A DNA stretch of 59,588 nt from NCBI RefSeq assembly GCF_018531125.1, contig NZ_JAHDSY010000010.1, one strand, 5' to 3'. The translations under genes and the position numbers were made by a program. The notes under the pieces were generated by a model. The model was not told where the DNA came from, ran no database searches, and saw nothing but the letters and a program-made list of their open reading frames with translations. Position 1 is the first letter of the stretch; each line of letters begins with the position of its first letter. The stretch comes from Canibacter zhuwentaonis (GTDB lineage: Bacteria > Actinomycetota > Actinomycetes > Actinomycetales > Microbacteriaceae). Positions 50,500 to 59,588 of the stretch are shown piece after piece.

Positions 50500-51201
50500 A
50501 TGAACCAGCAAAATAAAGGTCCGCGTATTCTAATTGTTGATGACGAGCCCAATATTCGGGAGCTCCTAATGACAACCCTGCGACACGCCGGATTTGGTGT
50601 GCGGGGCGTTTCTAACGGCGCACAGACAATATCCGCTGTGCTTGAAGAAGAGCCAGATATGATTCTGCTCGATATTATGCTGCCGGATATGAACGGCTTC
50701 AGCGTCACAGAGCGTCTGCGTGAAGCCGGTTACACCGCACCTATCCTGTTTCTAACGGCTAAAGATGACACCGAAGATAAAATCAAGGGTTTGAGCATAG
50801 GCGGTGACGATTACGTCACAAAACCGTTTAGCCTTGACGAGATTATCGCGCGAATCAAAGCAATTTTGCGTCGCACGACCCCAGAAGAAGAGACTATGGC
50901 GCTCTCAATTGGCCCGATTACAATGGATCAGGATACTCACGAAGTGCAGGTCGGTGAAGCGCGGATCGAGCTGAGCCCAACAGAGTATAAACTGCTGCGC
51001 TATCTAATGCAGAACCCAAACAGGGTGCTCTCTAAAACGCAGATCCTGGATCACGTTTGGGAGTACGATTTTAACGGCGACGCGGGAATTGTTGAGTCTT
51101 ACATTTCATATCTGCGGCGCAAGCTCGATCCGCTCACCCAAGAGCCGCTAATTCACACGAAGCGCGGTTTTGGCTATATGCTAAAAATTGATAACCTCTA
51201 G
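50500..51201 (+). CDS. OmpR-family response regulator
   Basis: A 233-aa regulator with receiver motifs IVDDEPNIRE, Asp in MILLDIMLPDMNG, FLTAKDD and VTKPFSLDE, and a DNA-binding winged helix with VESYISYLRRKLD and KRGFGYML. With the sensor kinase 75 bases downstream it forms a two-component system of the TrcRS/TcrXY kind. Stimulus unknown. Upstream (50326-50499) two copies of GAAAACACCAGCT occur, at 50353 and 50448. Confidence 0.92.
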   Translation: MNQQNKGPRILIVDDEPNIRELLMTTLRHAGFGVRGVSNGAQTISAVLEEEPDMILLDIMLPDMNGFSVTERLREAGYTAPILFLTAKDDTEDKIKGLSIGGDDYVTKPFSLDEIIARIKAILRRTTPEEETMALSIGPITMDQDTHEVQVGEARIELSPTEYKLLRYLMQNPNRVLSKTQILDHVWEYDFNGDAGIVESYISYLRRKLDPLTQEPLIHTKRGFGYMLKIDNL

Positions 51202-51276
51202 GTGTTATAAGTGTAGTTTTAGATTTTGCACCGCGACGCCGCAGGGCTTGCCGCGCACGGTGTACGAGGTTAACTA

Positions 51277-52893
51277 ATGGCAAAACGGGGCACTCTGATG
51301 CAGCGCTGGGCGAACGTTTCGCTGCGCAGCAAAATAACCGGTGTGACGGTGCTGATTCTGCTGTTTGGCCTGGCGGTTGCCGGGTTTGGCACAACTTCGG
51401 TTTTGCGCCCCACGCTGTACGGTAATCAGGATCGTGACCTGTTGAGTATTCAAGCGGATCCGACCAGTGCCCTGCAGCCGGGCGCTACCGCAGGCGCGTT
51501 CACCCGCGCCGATGTTATTTACGCGCCAACGAACAACTACGTTGCGCTTTTTGATAGCGCGGGTAATTTTCTCTACGATAACAGCTATAAGCAAGCCGAG
51601 CAGGGCGCGCGCGGGCTGCAGATTGCTCGCCTGCAGGTTGATGAAATAGCTAGCAACCCGCCGAACACGATTTTCAATGTTAGAGCAAGAGACGGCAGCG
51701 ACTGGCGCGCCGTCATTTCACCGATTCGAGACAGTTCAAGCGGCGCGATTACCGCGTACCTCGTGTTCGCCTCGTCAACCAGGGTTATTGACGCGGTAAT
51801 TGTGTCGTACCTCACAATTTTCACGGGGTTTGGAATAGCGGTGATTCTGCTGGGCGCGGCCCTCACAAGGGTGCTTGTAACAACCACTCTGGAGCCACTG
51901 AGCGAGGTTGAGCGCACCGCGCGCGAGATCGCCCGGGGTGATTTTTCAAAGCGGATTCATGTTATCACTCCAAATACCGAGTTGGGGCACGTGGGCGCGT
52001 CGCTGAACGTGATGCTCGACCAGATTGATAAATCTTTCAAGGATCGTGCCACGATAATCGACAATATGCGCCGTTTTGTTGGCGATGCCGGCCACGAGCT
52101 GCGCACTCCGCTGGCTTCTGTGCGCGGCTACGCTGAAATGTATCGCATGGGAATTTTGAAAGAAGACGAGGCTGTGAAGCAGGCGATGGATCGTATTGAG
52201 AAAGAGGCGATCCGCATGACTTCGCTGGTTGAAGACCTGCTCTCGCTGGCGCGGCTTGATTCGAGCCGCGCGCTCGATCTGGTGCCGCTCGATTTGAACG
52301 CGCTCGCGCAGGACGCGGTGCTTGACGCGGGCGCGCAGGATCCAGCGCGCGAGTTTAAAGCGATAATCAGCCCTGACTCACCGATGGCGCTTGGTGATGA
52401 GCATAAGGTGCGCCAGGTTATGACCAATCTGCTGGGTAATGCGATCAGGCACACGGAGCCGCAGAGCGATATTGAGCTTGTGGTGATCTCGCTGCCGCAC
52501 TGCGCGCGCTTTGAGATCCGTGACCATGGTGAGGGTGTGCCCGAGCAGATCCGCGATAAAATATTTGAGCGTTTTTGGCGGGCGGATACTTCCCGCAACC
52601 GTGAAACAGGCGGCAGCGGATTGGGTCTGGCGATTGTGGCGTCGATTGTGAAGGCTCACAATGGTCGGGTTAGTTGCGTTGAGACCCCCGGGGGTGGTGC
52701 GACCTTTCGCGTTGATCTGCCGGCTGTTGAGAGCAAAGAAACAGCACAGCACAGCGCGGCGAAAGTGTTTGAGCTTGAAGATAAGGCTAAGGTTGATAGC
52801 CCGCGTGCGCGACGTAAGGCCGAGCGGAAAGCGCGTAAAGCCACCGCGCAGGAAGAGAAGCTGCAGCAAAAACAGCAGTGCAAGCAGCTGTAA
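51277..52893 (+). CDS. Sensor histidine kinase
   Basis: A 538-aa kinase with helices at about 20-40 and 168-192, a sensor domain between, a HAMP linker, the H-box MRRFVGDAGHELRTPLASV, N-box NLLGNAIRHTE, G1 DHGEGVPEQ and G2 GGSGLGLAIVA. The tail after 495 is Lys/Ala/Gln-rich, likely disordered. MRRFVxDAxHELRTPLASxRGYAE is the hallmark of the TcrY/TrcS class. It should phosphorylate the preceding regulator. Confidence 0.92.
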   Translation: MAKRGTLMQRWANVSLRSKITGVTVLILLFGLAVAGFGTTSVLRPTLYGNQDRDLLSIQADPTSALQPGATAGAFTRADVIYAPTNNYVALFDSAGNFLYDNSYKQAEQGARGLQIARLQVDEIASNPPNTIFNVRARDGSDWRAVISPIRDSSSGAITAYLVFASSTRVIDAVIVSYLTIFTGFGIAVILLGAALTRVLVTTTLEPLSEVERTAREIARGDFSKRIHVITPNTELGHVGASLNVMLDQIDKSFKDRATIIDNMRRFVGDAGHELRTPLASVRGYAEMYRMGILKEDEAVKQAMDRIEKEAIRMTSLVEDLLSLARLDSSRALDLVPLDLNALAQDAVLDAGAQDPAREFKAIISPDSPMALGDEHKVRQVMTNLLGNAIRHTEPQSDIELVVISLPHCARFEIRDHGEGVPEQIRDKIFERFWRADTSRNRETGGSGLGLAIVASIVKAHNGRVSCVETPGGGATFRVDLPAVESKETAQHSAAKVFELEDKAKVDSPRARRKAERKARKATAQEEKLQQKQQCKQL

Positions 52894-52967
52894 GCTGCTG
52901 TTTTCGTAGAAGCGCGCTAGAATTGAACTATTAGTTTTAATTATAGTTTGAGAGGACAGTATGCACT

Positions 52968-54050
52968 GTGCAACCACAATTCGATATTCAGCTAAGCGAT
53001 AGTGTTACTGCTCAGCGGCGTGAAAAAGCGCTTCAGAACCCCGGTTTTGGAGTACACTTCACAGACCACATGGCGGTTGTTGAGTGGGATTCTGAGCAGG
53101 GATGGCACAATGCGGCGGTGACGCCGTACGCGCCTTTGCAGATGGATCCGGCAGCTGCGGTTTTGCACTACGCGCAGGAGATTTTTGAGGGCATGAAAGC
53201 GTATCGCCAGCCAGACGGTGGTATCGCGCTGTTTCGCCCAGGTAAGAACGCGGTGCGGTTTAACCGCAGCGCGAAAAGGCTAGCGCTGCCGGAGATTCCA
53301 GAAGAGCTGTTTTTAGAGGCGTGTCGTCAACTTGTTAGGGCTGATGAGGCGTGGGTGCCAGAAACCGCTTACCACTCGCTGTATTTGCGCCCCTTTATGA
53401 TTGCTGACGAGGTTTTCCTTGGCGTGCGCGCCGCGCAGCGGGCACGTTTTATTGTGATTGCCTGCCCCGCAGGAGATTATTTCCCTGGCGGTGTAAAGCC
53501 GTTGGATTTGTGGCTGTCAACCAAGATGACGCGCGCAGCAGCAGGCGGCACTGGCTTTGCCAAGTGCGGCGGCAACTACGCTGGTTCGCTTGCCGCAACG
53601 ACCGAGGCGTATGAGAACGGGTGTCAGCAGGTGCTCTTCACCGACGCTTACGACCGTGATTCAATAGATGAACTCGGCGGTATGAACCTGTTCTTAGTAA
53701 CCGACGATAATAAACTTATCACCCCCGAGGTGAACGGTAATATTCTCGAGGGCGTGACCCGCGACAGCATTATTCAGCTGGCTAAAAATCTAGGTTACGA
53801 GGTTGCAGAGCGTCGGGTGACCATTAGCGAGTGGCGCGAGGGCGCAGCAACCGGCGCAATTCGCGAGGCCTTCGCGTGCGGCACCGCGGCGGTTGTAGCC
53901 CCAATTGGGCGTTTGCTTGTGAAAGATGCGCCCGAAATCAAGCTACCAGAGCCAACCGGCACAATCACAATGCAGTTGCGAGAAGAGCTAATGGGTATTC
54001 AGCACGGCACAATAAGTGACACGAATGGATGGCTGGAGCGGATCAGCTAG
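52968..54050 (+). CDS. ilvE: Branched-chain amino acid aminotransferase
   Basis: A 360-aa fold-type IV PLP enzyme. The PLP lysine is in GGTGFAKCGGNYAGSL; HYAQEIFEGMKAYRQPDG and the C-terminal EAFACGTAAVVAPIG are also conserved. It transfers amino groups between Leu/Ile/Val and 2-oxoglutarate. GTG start with GAGAGGACAG upstream. The 243 bases that follow (54051-54293) show no convincing gene. Confidence 0.95.
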   Translation: MQPQFDIQLSDSVTAQRREKALQNPGFGVHFTDHMAVVEWDSEQGWHNAAVTPYAPLQMDPAAAVLHYAQEIFEGMKAYRQPDGGIALFRPGKNAVRFNRSAKRLALPEIPEELFLEACRQLVRADEAWVPETAYHSLYLRPFMIADEVFLGVRAAQRARFIVIACPAGDYFPGGVKPLDLWLSTKMTRAAAGGTGFAKCGGNYAGSLAATTEAYENGCQQVLFTDAYDRDSIDELGGMNLFLVTDDNKLITPEVNGNILEGVTRDSIIQLAKNLGYEVAERRVTISEWREGAATGAIREAFACGTAAVVAPIGRLLVKDAPEIKLPEPTGTITMQLREELMGIQHGTISDTNGWLERIS

Positions 54051-54293
54051 TCAGCGACGATGTTGTGCGAGGGTGACAGCTTGGCACGCTTCTTTTAGCG
54101 CTGAAACAGGGGTTATGGATTATCAGAAAAGCTTAATAAACAGCTCGCGTGGTGACCACACGGCGCAGGGTCACGTTGGCGCAAGCTCGATTAAGCAGGC
54201 TGGGCAGGTTTCGCGGCTCGGTTCGGTGCGCCGCACCGGCAAAAAGCGTCAGTGGCAGCTCAGGCGGCTGTTGCTGTTTAGGGGGCGTGTGGA

Positions 54294-55247
54294 GTGTTAG
54301 ATTTGCATGATGTTTCACAGAGCATCGACGCAACTGATTTGCGGATTTTGCACGCCCTGGCGCAGTCGGGAAGTTTGACCGGTGTGAGCGAGGCGCTGCA
54401 CATTAGCCAACCGGCAATTACCCAGCGCATTAAAAGGCTTGAAACTAAGCTTGGAGTGCCTTTAACAGAGCGCTTTGGGCGTAAAATACGGCTTGCGCCA
54501 GCGGGGCAGATTCTGGCTTCTCACGGAGCGAAAATAGTGGCAGAGCTGGAGGTTGCGCTTGATAAAATATCCGCGCTCTGCGACACTCGCGGAGGGGAGT
54601 TTCGGCTCGTGGGTTTTCCATCCGCTTCCGCCACGATCGTGCCCGAAATGATGCGTGCGATGCGCGAAATAGCGCCGGTTGTGACCTTCAAATATCGTGA
54701 AGCGGAGCCGCCCGAGGCGCTGGAGCTGTTGTCGCAGGGCGAGGTTGATTGCGCGATTATTTTTGACTATCAGAGCACAACTAAACTGCCTTCTAATGTG
54801 ATTTATGAGCAGCTCTGGTACGAGGAGCTAAACATGGTTGCGGCGAGTTCTGATCCGCGGATCAAACCGGGCAGGCGCATTAGAATTTCAGATTTTCAAC
54901 AGGATCACTGGATAGCTGGCTGCCCGAAGTGTCGCGGGCATTTGCTGACTGCGGCGGCGGAGCAGGGCTTTGCGCCGGATATTGTGCAGGAAACCGATAA
55001 TATCCCGGCGATGATTGCGATGGTTGCCGCGGGCGGCGCGGTTGCGATGGTTCCCGAGCTGGCGCTGTCTGGAATGCGGATGCTACCGGAGGGCGTGCAT
55101 ACAGCGCGCATGATTCCGGCGCGGCAGCGCTCTGTGGGGATCGCGTTTTTGGGCACAACACAGCCCAGCCCGGCGGTTAAACTGGCGTACGCGCTCAGCT
55201 CGCGAGTTGACTACCGGCGCTGGAATCTACAGCTCTTAAACGACTAA
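54294..55247 (+). CDS. LysR-family transcriptional regulator
   Basis: A 317-aa regulator with an N-terminal winged helix (LRILHALAQSGSLTGVSEAL, HISQPAITQRIKRLE) and a two-lobed effector domain. A Cys pair in WIAGCPKCRGHLL is unusual and could be redox- or metal-sensitive. GTG start. It lies between ilvE and gltX, all on the plus strand; target unknown. Confidence 0.88.
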   Translation: MLDLHDVSQSIDATDLRILHALAQSGSLTGVSEALHISQPAITQRIKRLETKLGVPLTERFGRKIRLAPAGQILASHGAKIVAELEVALDKISALCDTRGGEFRLVGFPSASATIVPEMMRAMREIAPVVTFKYREAEPPEALELLSQGEVDCAIIFDYQSTTKLPSNVIYEQLWYEELNMVAASSDPRIKPGRRIRISDFQQDHWIAGCPKCRGHLLTAAAEQGFAPDIVQETDNIPAMIAMVAAGGAVAMVPELALSGMRMLPEGVHTARMIPARQRSVGIAFLGTTQPSPAVKLAYALSSRVDYRRWNLQLLND

Positions 55248-55264
55248 TATATGATTGTTAAGAT

Positions 55265-56785
55265 ATGACTACATCTGTTAAACCAAGTTTTGCAACCGCC
55301 ACTGGCGATCGGGTGCGGGTGCGTTTTTGCCCGTCACCAACTGGAACTCCGCACGTGGGGTTGGTGCGCACCGCCCTGTTTAACTGGGCTTGGGCGCGGC
55401 ACACCGGCGGCAAGTTTATTTTTAGAATAGAAGACACTGACGCGCAGCGCGACAGCGAGGAAAGTTACGCGCAGATTTTAGACTCGCTGCGCTGGCTTGG
55501 TTTAGAGTGGGATGAGGGCATCGATGTAGGCGGTCCGCACGAGCCCTACCGCCAGTCACAGCGGGGCGACATATACTCTGATGCGATTGAGCGCTTAAAA
55601 GACGCGGGATACCTCTATGAGAGTTTTTCTACTAGCGAAGAGATAGAGGCGCGCAATATTGCAAACGGGCGTCCAAAACAGCTCGGCTACGATAATTATG
55701 ACCGCGATTTAACCCTTGCGCAGCGTGAGCAGTTCAGGGCAGAGGGGCGGCAGCCCGCGCTGCGTTTCCGCGTGCCGGATGTTGATCTGTCGTTCACCGA
55801 TTTGGTGCGCGGTAAAATTAGCTTCCCCGCCGGGTCGACCATTGATTTTGTTGTTGTGCGCCCAAACGGCGCACCGCTTTACACGCTGGTAAACCCCGTT
55901 GATGATGCGCTAATGGGGATAACTCACGTGCTGCGCGGCGAAGACCTGTTGTCTTCAACCCCGCGCCAGATCGCGCTGTATCACGCGCTTATTGAGATCG
56001 GGCTGTGCCGCGAGATGCCACAGTTCGGGCATTTGCCGTACGTGATGGGCGAGGGCAATAAAAAGCTGTCTAAGCGCGATCCGGAATCAAACCTGCTGCA
56101 CCACAGAAATCGCGGTTTTACACCCGAGGGGCTGCTCAACTACCTGTCACTGTTGGGTTGGTCGCTCGCGCCCGATCGCGATATTTTTACAATCGACGAG
56201 ATGGTCGCGAGTTTCGATATTAACAACGTTAACCCTAATCCGGCGCGCTTCGATCAGAAGAAGGCGGATGCGATCAACGCCAGTCATATTAGATTGTTTA
56301 CCCCCGAGGTGTTTGCCGAGCGGGTGCTGCCGTATCTAGTTTCCGGCGGGGTGCTACCTGCCGAGCCCACCGCCGCGCAGCTTACAACTTTGCACGCAGC
56401 GTTGCCGCTTGTGCAAACTCGCATTTTTGTGCTGCAGGAGGCGGCGGATATGCTTGCCTTCCTGTTTGTATCCGGCGGTGCTATTGAATATCAGGCAGAC
56501 GCCTTAAAGACTCTGGCGGATAATGCTGCCGTGGCGTTGCAACTGAGCGCGGATGCGCTCGCAGAGGTCGCAGACGAGACCTGGCAGCATCCCCACCTGC
56601 AAGAAATACTGCAGCAGGTTCTGGTTGAAGAGCTTGGCTTAAAACCGAGGCTTGCTTTTGCTCCGCTGCGGGTTGCTGTCTCGGGGCGCAGAGTATCGCC
56701 GCCGCTGTTTGAGTCGCTTGAGCTGCTCGGCAAAGCCGAATCTCTGGCGCGGCTTGCTCGATTGCGGCAGTTTTTAACACAGTAA
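55265..56785 (+). CDS. gltX: Glutamyl-tRNA synthetase
   Basis: A 506-aa class I synthetase. The HIGH-type motif is PSPTGTPHVGLVRTALFNW and the KMSKS-type motif NKKLSKRDPESN. FRIEDTDAQRDSEESY and the C-terminal anticodon-binding helical domain are present. Whether it also charges tRNA-Gln (as in most actinobacteria using GatCAB) cannot be decided here. Confidence 0.96.
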   Translation: MTTSVKPSFATATGDRVRVRFCPSPTGTPHVGLVRTALFNWAWARHTGGKFIFRIEDTDAQRDSEESYAQILDSLRWLGLEWDEGIDVGGPHEPYRQSQRGDIYSDAIERLKDAGYLYESFSTSEEIEARNIANGRPKQLGYDNYDRDLTLAQREQFRAEGRQPALRFRVPDVDLSFTDLVRGKISFPAGSTIDFVVVRPNGAPLYTLVNPVDDALMGITHVLRGEDLLSSTPRQIALYHALIEIGLCREMPQFGHLPYVMGEGNKKLSKRDPESNLLHHRNRGFTPEGLLNYLSLLGWSLAPDRDIFTIDEMVASFDINNVNPNPARFDQKKADAINASHIRLFTPEVFAERVLPYLVSGGVLPAEPTAAQLTTLHAALPLVQTRIFVLQEAADMLAFLFVSGGAIEYQADALKTLADNAAVALQLSADALAEVADETWQHPHLQEILQQVLVEELGLKPRLAFAPLRVAVSGRRVSPPLFESLELLGKAESLARLARLRQFLTQ

Positions 56786-56797
56786 TAGGATTGCGCG

Positions 56798-57955
56798 ATG
56801 CATTCTGCCGCAGGTTTTTCAAGCTCCCATAAGGTGTACGATGTTGCCGTAATAGGTGCTGGACCTGCTGGTCTTGCGGCGGCGCTGAATCTTGTGCGCG
56901 CTCGCTGGCGGGTGTTGTTGCTCGACAGCAACCGCCCCCGGCATGCGGCGACGCTGAAAACCCACGGTTTTATAACCCGGGACGGTATTTCGCCCCTGGA
57001 ATTGCGCAGGCTGGCGCGTGCGGATTTCGAGAGCTACGAGCACGCCACTTTCGCACAGGCGCGGGTAACACGGGTTAATTTCGCCCAAGATCCAGGCGGT
57101 TTTGCGGCGGATCTGGTCTGCGCTGTTTCTGGGGCGGATCTTCCTCGTGATCCTTTGGCGTCAGGTTCTGCCATTGATTCTTCGGCTGGGGGTTCTTCCG
57201 TTGATTCTTTTGAGGAAGATACTATTGCTCGCGGCGTTTTTAAGGAAAATTCTGCCGCTCAAGAGCCTATCGGGTTTGAGATTACTGCGACCAGTGTGCG
57301 CGGCGGTGGCATTACCGCCCTGGCGCGACGCGTTGTGCTCGCAACCGGGATTCGCGAGATGCTGCCGGATATCGAAAATATCCGAGCGTTTTACGGCACT
57401 GCTTTACACAGCTGCTTTGAGTGCGACAGCTACGAGAAAGCAGACCGTAACCTAACTGTTATTGGCTCTGATAACTACGCGCTGCGAGCTGCATCTCAGC
57501 TGGTGAGATCCGCTAAGCGTGTCACGCTGATGCCTGCCGCGCCGTTAACAGAGGCTGCGGCAAACAACATTCAACAGCTCGCACAGCAGCGCGGGTTTGA
57601 TTATAAAACAGCGCCCGCTGTCGCGCTGCGCGGAAAAGGCACGGGGCTTGTTGCCGTTGAGCTTGCCTCTGGCGAAGAAGTACCGACCACAGCAGGTTTT
57701 GTGAGTCCGCGGTATGATGTTAAGCCGCAGTTTGATTTTTCGGGTCTGCGCCGTTTTGGCGCTGGCTACGGTGTGCAGGGCGGATCATTTACGAGCATTC
57801 CAGGGGTTTTTGCCGTGGGCGAGGTTGCATCCGGCACACCTTCGCAGCTGCTGGTTGCGGCAGGGCACGCCACCGCTGCAGTTCCTACAATTTCAGATTC
57901 TCTCTTAAACTGTAAATGCGACTTTGTAGCAGAGTCAAGTCATTTAGCGGGTTAA
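56798..57955 (+). CDS. Thioredoxin-reductase-like NAD(P)/FAD oxidoreductase
   Basis: A 385-aa protein with an N-terminal FAD motif VAVIGAGPAGLAAALNLVRA, a redox-type CxxC (HSCFECDSYE) in the place of the thioredoxin-reductase active site, a second nucleotide motif (LTVIGSDNYALRAASQ) and the C-terminal FAD contact GVFAVGEVASGT. The family is of unknown physiological substrate. About 40 residues (roughly 112-152) are an Asp/Ser/Ala-rich insertion not normal for the family, encoded by imperfect 27-base repeats. It converges with tgt, overlapping by 4 bases. Confidence 0.85.
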   Translation: MHSAAGFSSSHKVYDVAVIGAGPAGLAAALNLVRARWRVLLLDSNRPRHAATLKTHGFITRDGISPLELRRLARADFESYEHATFAQARVTRVNFAQDPGGFAADLVCAVSGADLPRDPLASGSAIDSSAGGSSVDSFEEDTIARGVFKENSAAQEPIGFEITATSVRGGGITALARRVVLATGIREMLPDIENIRAFYGTALHSCFECDSYEKADRNLTVIGSDNYALRAASQLVRSAKRVTLMPAAPLTEAAANNIQQLAQQRGFDYKTAPAVALRGKGTGLVAVELASGEEVPTTAGFVSPRYDVKPQFDFSGLRRFGAGYGVQGGSFTSIPGVFAVGEVASGTPSQLLVAAGHATAAVPTISDSLLNCKCDFVAESSHLAG

Positions 57956-59289
57956 AGTCCGAGCTTGTTTAACACGTTTACGGTATACTCTGCACCGTAA
58001 TAGCGGTGCAGAGTTTCGCGTGCCAGCTCGTCAAAATCATCCGCAATAATTGACGCGCGAATCTCATCCACTAACCGCACTATAAAGCGCTCATTGTGAA
58101 TAGTTGCCAGAGTGGAGGCGAGCATCTCCTTGGCTTTGAAAAGATGGTGCAGATAGGCTGCGTCATAGTTGTCGCAGGTGAAGCAGTCACACCCCGATTC
58201 CAGCGGCTCAAACCTGGTTTTGTGGATCAAATTTTTCGCGTTGATTCGCCCGTTGCGACTGTACATAGTGCCACCCCGAGCCTGCCGCGACGGCGCCACA
58301 CAGTCAAAAGTGTCAGCCCCCGCTGCAACGCCCAGAAACAGGTCGTCAGGTTCTGAAATGCCCAGCAGGTGGCGGGGCTTATTTGCGGGGAGCTCGTCGG
58401 TGATCCAGCCGACTATTTCGCCTAGTTTTTGCTTCTCGATAGCGCCACCCAGCCCAAACCCGTCAAACTGCTGCTCGGGGTGCTTATCCCCGATCATCGC
58501 GGCAAGCTCGGCGGCCGCCCCGCGCCTGAGATCTTCGTACTGCGCACCCTGCACCACCCCAAACAGAGCTTGATAGGGGCGGTGTGGGCGATCCGCTGTT
58601 AGCTGCGCATGGGCATCAAGGCAGCGGCGCGCCCACCTGGCGGTGCGCGCAACAGATTCTTCCTGGTAGCTGCGGGTGTTCATCAGGGTTGTGAGCTCGT
58701 CGAAGGCGAAAATTATATCCGCGCCTATTTCGTGCTGCACCCGCATTGAAACCTCGGGTGTGAAACGGTGCGTGTCACCGTTTAGGAATGATTTGAAAGT
58801 GACTCCGTCTTCATCGACCTGCGCGAGCCGCTCTTTTTTCTTCGCGATAACCTCTGCGGCGTCGTGCCTGGCCGCTTCCATCGAGAGTGTTTTTTTGTTG
58901 CCAACCCCGAGCGACATCACCTGAAACCCGCCAGAATCGGTGAATGTTGGCCCGTGCCAGTTCATAAAGCTGCTCAGCCCGCCGGCGGCATCGAGAATCT
59001 CGCTGCCCGGCTGCAAAAACAGGTGGTATGCGTTGGCGAGCACTGCTTGCCCTCCCAGCTCGCGCACCGTTTGTGGCAGCAGTCCCTTGACCGTTGCTTT
59101 TGTGCCCACTGGAATGAACGCCGGTGTTTGAATATCTCCGTGCGGGGTGCGGATCGTGCCCGCCCGCCCTAGTTTGCGCCCCGTTTTGATGCCCACTATT
59201 GCGCCCCGGTTTTGTTCGCGGGCGATTGTGAAACGGAAATCTGCGGGGCTTGGCCGCTCTTGCTGCGCGTGCGCTGGTGTTTTGTTCAT
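57952..59289 (-). CDS. tgt: tRNA-guanine transglycosylase
   Basis: A 445-aa enzyme that swaps the wobble guanine for preQ1 in queuosine tRNAs. Catalytic Asp is in FTDSGGFQVMSL, the base pocket in GVVQGAQYEDLR and GLGGAIEKQ, and the zinc site is CDCFTC with a downstream His. The N-terminus is about 30 residues longer than in E. coli. No other queuosine genes are in the window. Confidence 0.95.
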   Translation of the reverse strand: MNKTPAHAQQERPSPADFRFTIAREQNRGAIVGIKTGRKLGRAGTIRTPHGDIQTPAFIPVGTKATVKGLLPQTVRELGGQAVLANAYHLFLQPGSEILDAAGGLSSFMNWHGPTFTDSGGFQVMSLGVGNKKTLSMEAARHDAAEVIAKKKERLAQVDEDGVTFKSFLNGDTHRFTPEVSMRVQHEIGADIIFAFDELTTLMNTRSYQEESVARTARWARRCLDAHAQLTADRPHRPYQALFGVVQGAQYEDLRRGAAAELAAMIGDKHPEQQFDGFGLGGAIEKQKLGEIVGWITDELPANKPRHLLGISEPDDLFLGVAAGADTFDCVAPSRQARGGTMYSRNGRINAKNLIHKTRFEPLESGCDCFTCDNYDAAYLHHLFKAKEMLASTLATIHNERFIVRLVDEIRASIIADDFDELARETLHRYYGAEYTVNVLNKLGL

Positions 59290-59588
59290 ACTATACTATT
59301 CAACCAGGTTTTAATGGTTGGTGTTGGGTGTTTGCCTGTGCTTATGCTTGTACCTGCTATTTAGACTGTACGTTGTATGGTCGGGGTTTGGTGTTTTTTT
59401 TGTGTGCGATGTAATTTGTGCCCAGTGTAGTTTGTGGGGTGGTGTGTTCGTTTTGTTTGGGGTGTAGTTGTTGTCGGGTGATTAGTGTGTGTAGTTTTGT
59501 GATTTAGCAGTTGTCCTTGTTTTTTTGGGTGACGCGCCCGGGTTTGTGATTGGGTTTTGTGTTTTGTTTGGGGTGTGTGTATAGTTGT
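59290..59588. other. Gene-free region with extreme G+T strand bias
   Basis: Upstream of tgt the plus strand is almost free of A and C over long stretches and contains two copies of TTTTGTTTGGGGTGT (about 59452 and 59565). No ORF is seen. The minus strand is correspondingly C+A-rich, like the surface-protein coding strand at the left end of the window. Confidence 0.5.

Noticed and set aside
54016..54300. 94-codon plus-strand frame between ilvE and the LysR gene
   Set aside because: It overlaps the ilvE end, has no ribosome site and an unconvincing Arg/Gly-rich composition; no family features.

Overview
The window reads as chromosome of an actinobacterium, probably an order Micrococcales / Microbacteriaceae-like species with moderate GC and a compact genome. 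Evidence is the combination of MtrA-MtrB-LpqB, a WhiB2-type regulator, a bacterial XPB helicase with its helicase-associated partner, DUF3027 beside a long CspA-like protein, a DUF5719 protein with a giant membrane glycosyltransferase, and galactofuranose genes (glf, glfT2-like). Genus and species cannot be fixed from the sequence alone.

Layout. 1-1.5 kb: tail of a sortase-anchored surface protein and a Fic AMPylase whose upstream region carries a helically phased array of TGTAAA/TTTACA half-sites. 1.7-6.7 kb: zinc-starvation block (zinc-free L28, L33 and S14 paralogues, Zur, and a four-gene zinc ABC importer with two different permeases and a Zur-box-like palindrome at the promoter). 6.8-9.1 kb: methylmalonate-semialdehyde dehydrogenase with a GntR/FCD regulator. 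9.2-14.9 kb: cell-envelope glycan genes (glf, galactofuranosyltransferase, O-antigen-ligase-like protein) and a cytochrome c biogenesis protein. 15.1-18.0 kb: bacteriocin-associated membrane protein plus ABC ATPase.

18.0-22.5 kb is an A+T-rich island next to tRNA-Thr(UGU). Read on the minus strand it is a tightly coupled operon: a consensus promoter, a 28-codon peptide ORF, a two-TM protein, an ABC ATPase, a 12-TM-class permease, a second two-TM protein, a mini M50 (HEIAH) metalloprotease and a 45-codon peptide ORF. Four of these genes carry a single stop or single-base frameshift, so the cassette looks like a recently decayed (or mis-assembled) peptide-processing/export or immunity system. 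I do not recognise it as a named system and regard it as the most interesting object here.

22.6-38 kb: envelope and growth core (thiol-disulfide oxidoreductase, SecA, ComF, LpqB-MtrB-MtrA, DUF5719, GT2, WhiB2, ManC). 38.3-41.7 kb: succinate dehydrogenase sdhCDAB, with sdhD lacking a standard start codon. 41.8-59.3 kb: YihY, phosphohexomutase, PNP, DUF3027/Csp, XPB pair, a second two-component system, IlvE, a LysR regulator, GltX, a thioredoxin-reductase-like enzyme and Tgt. The last 300 bases are strikingly G+T-rich and gene-free.
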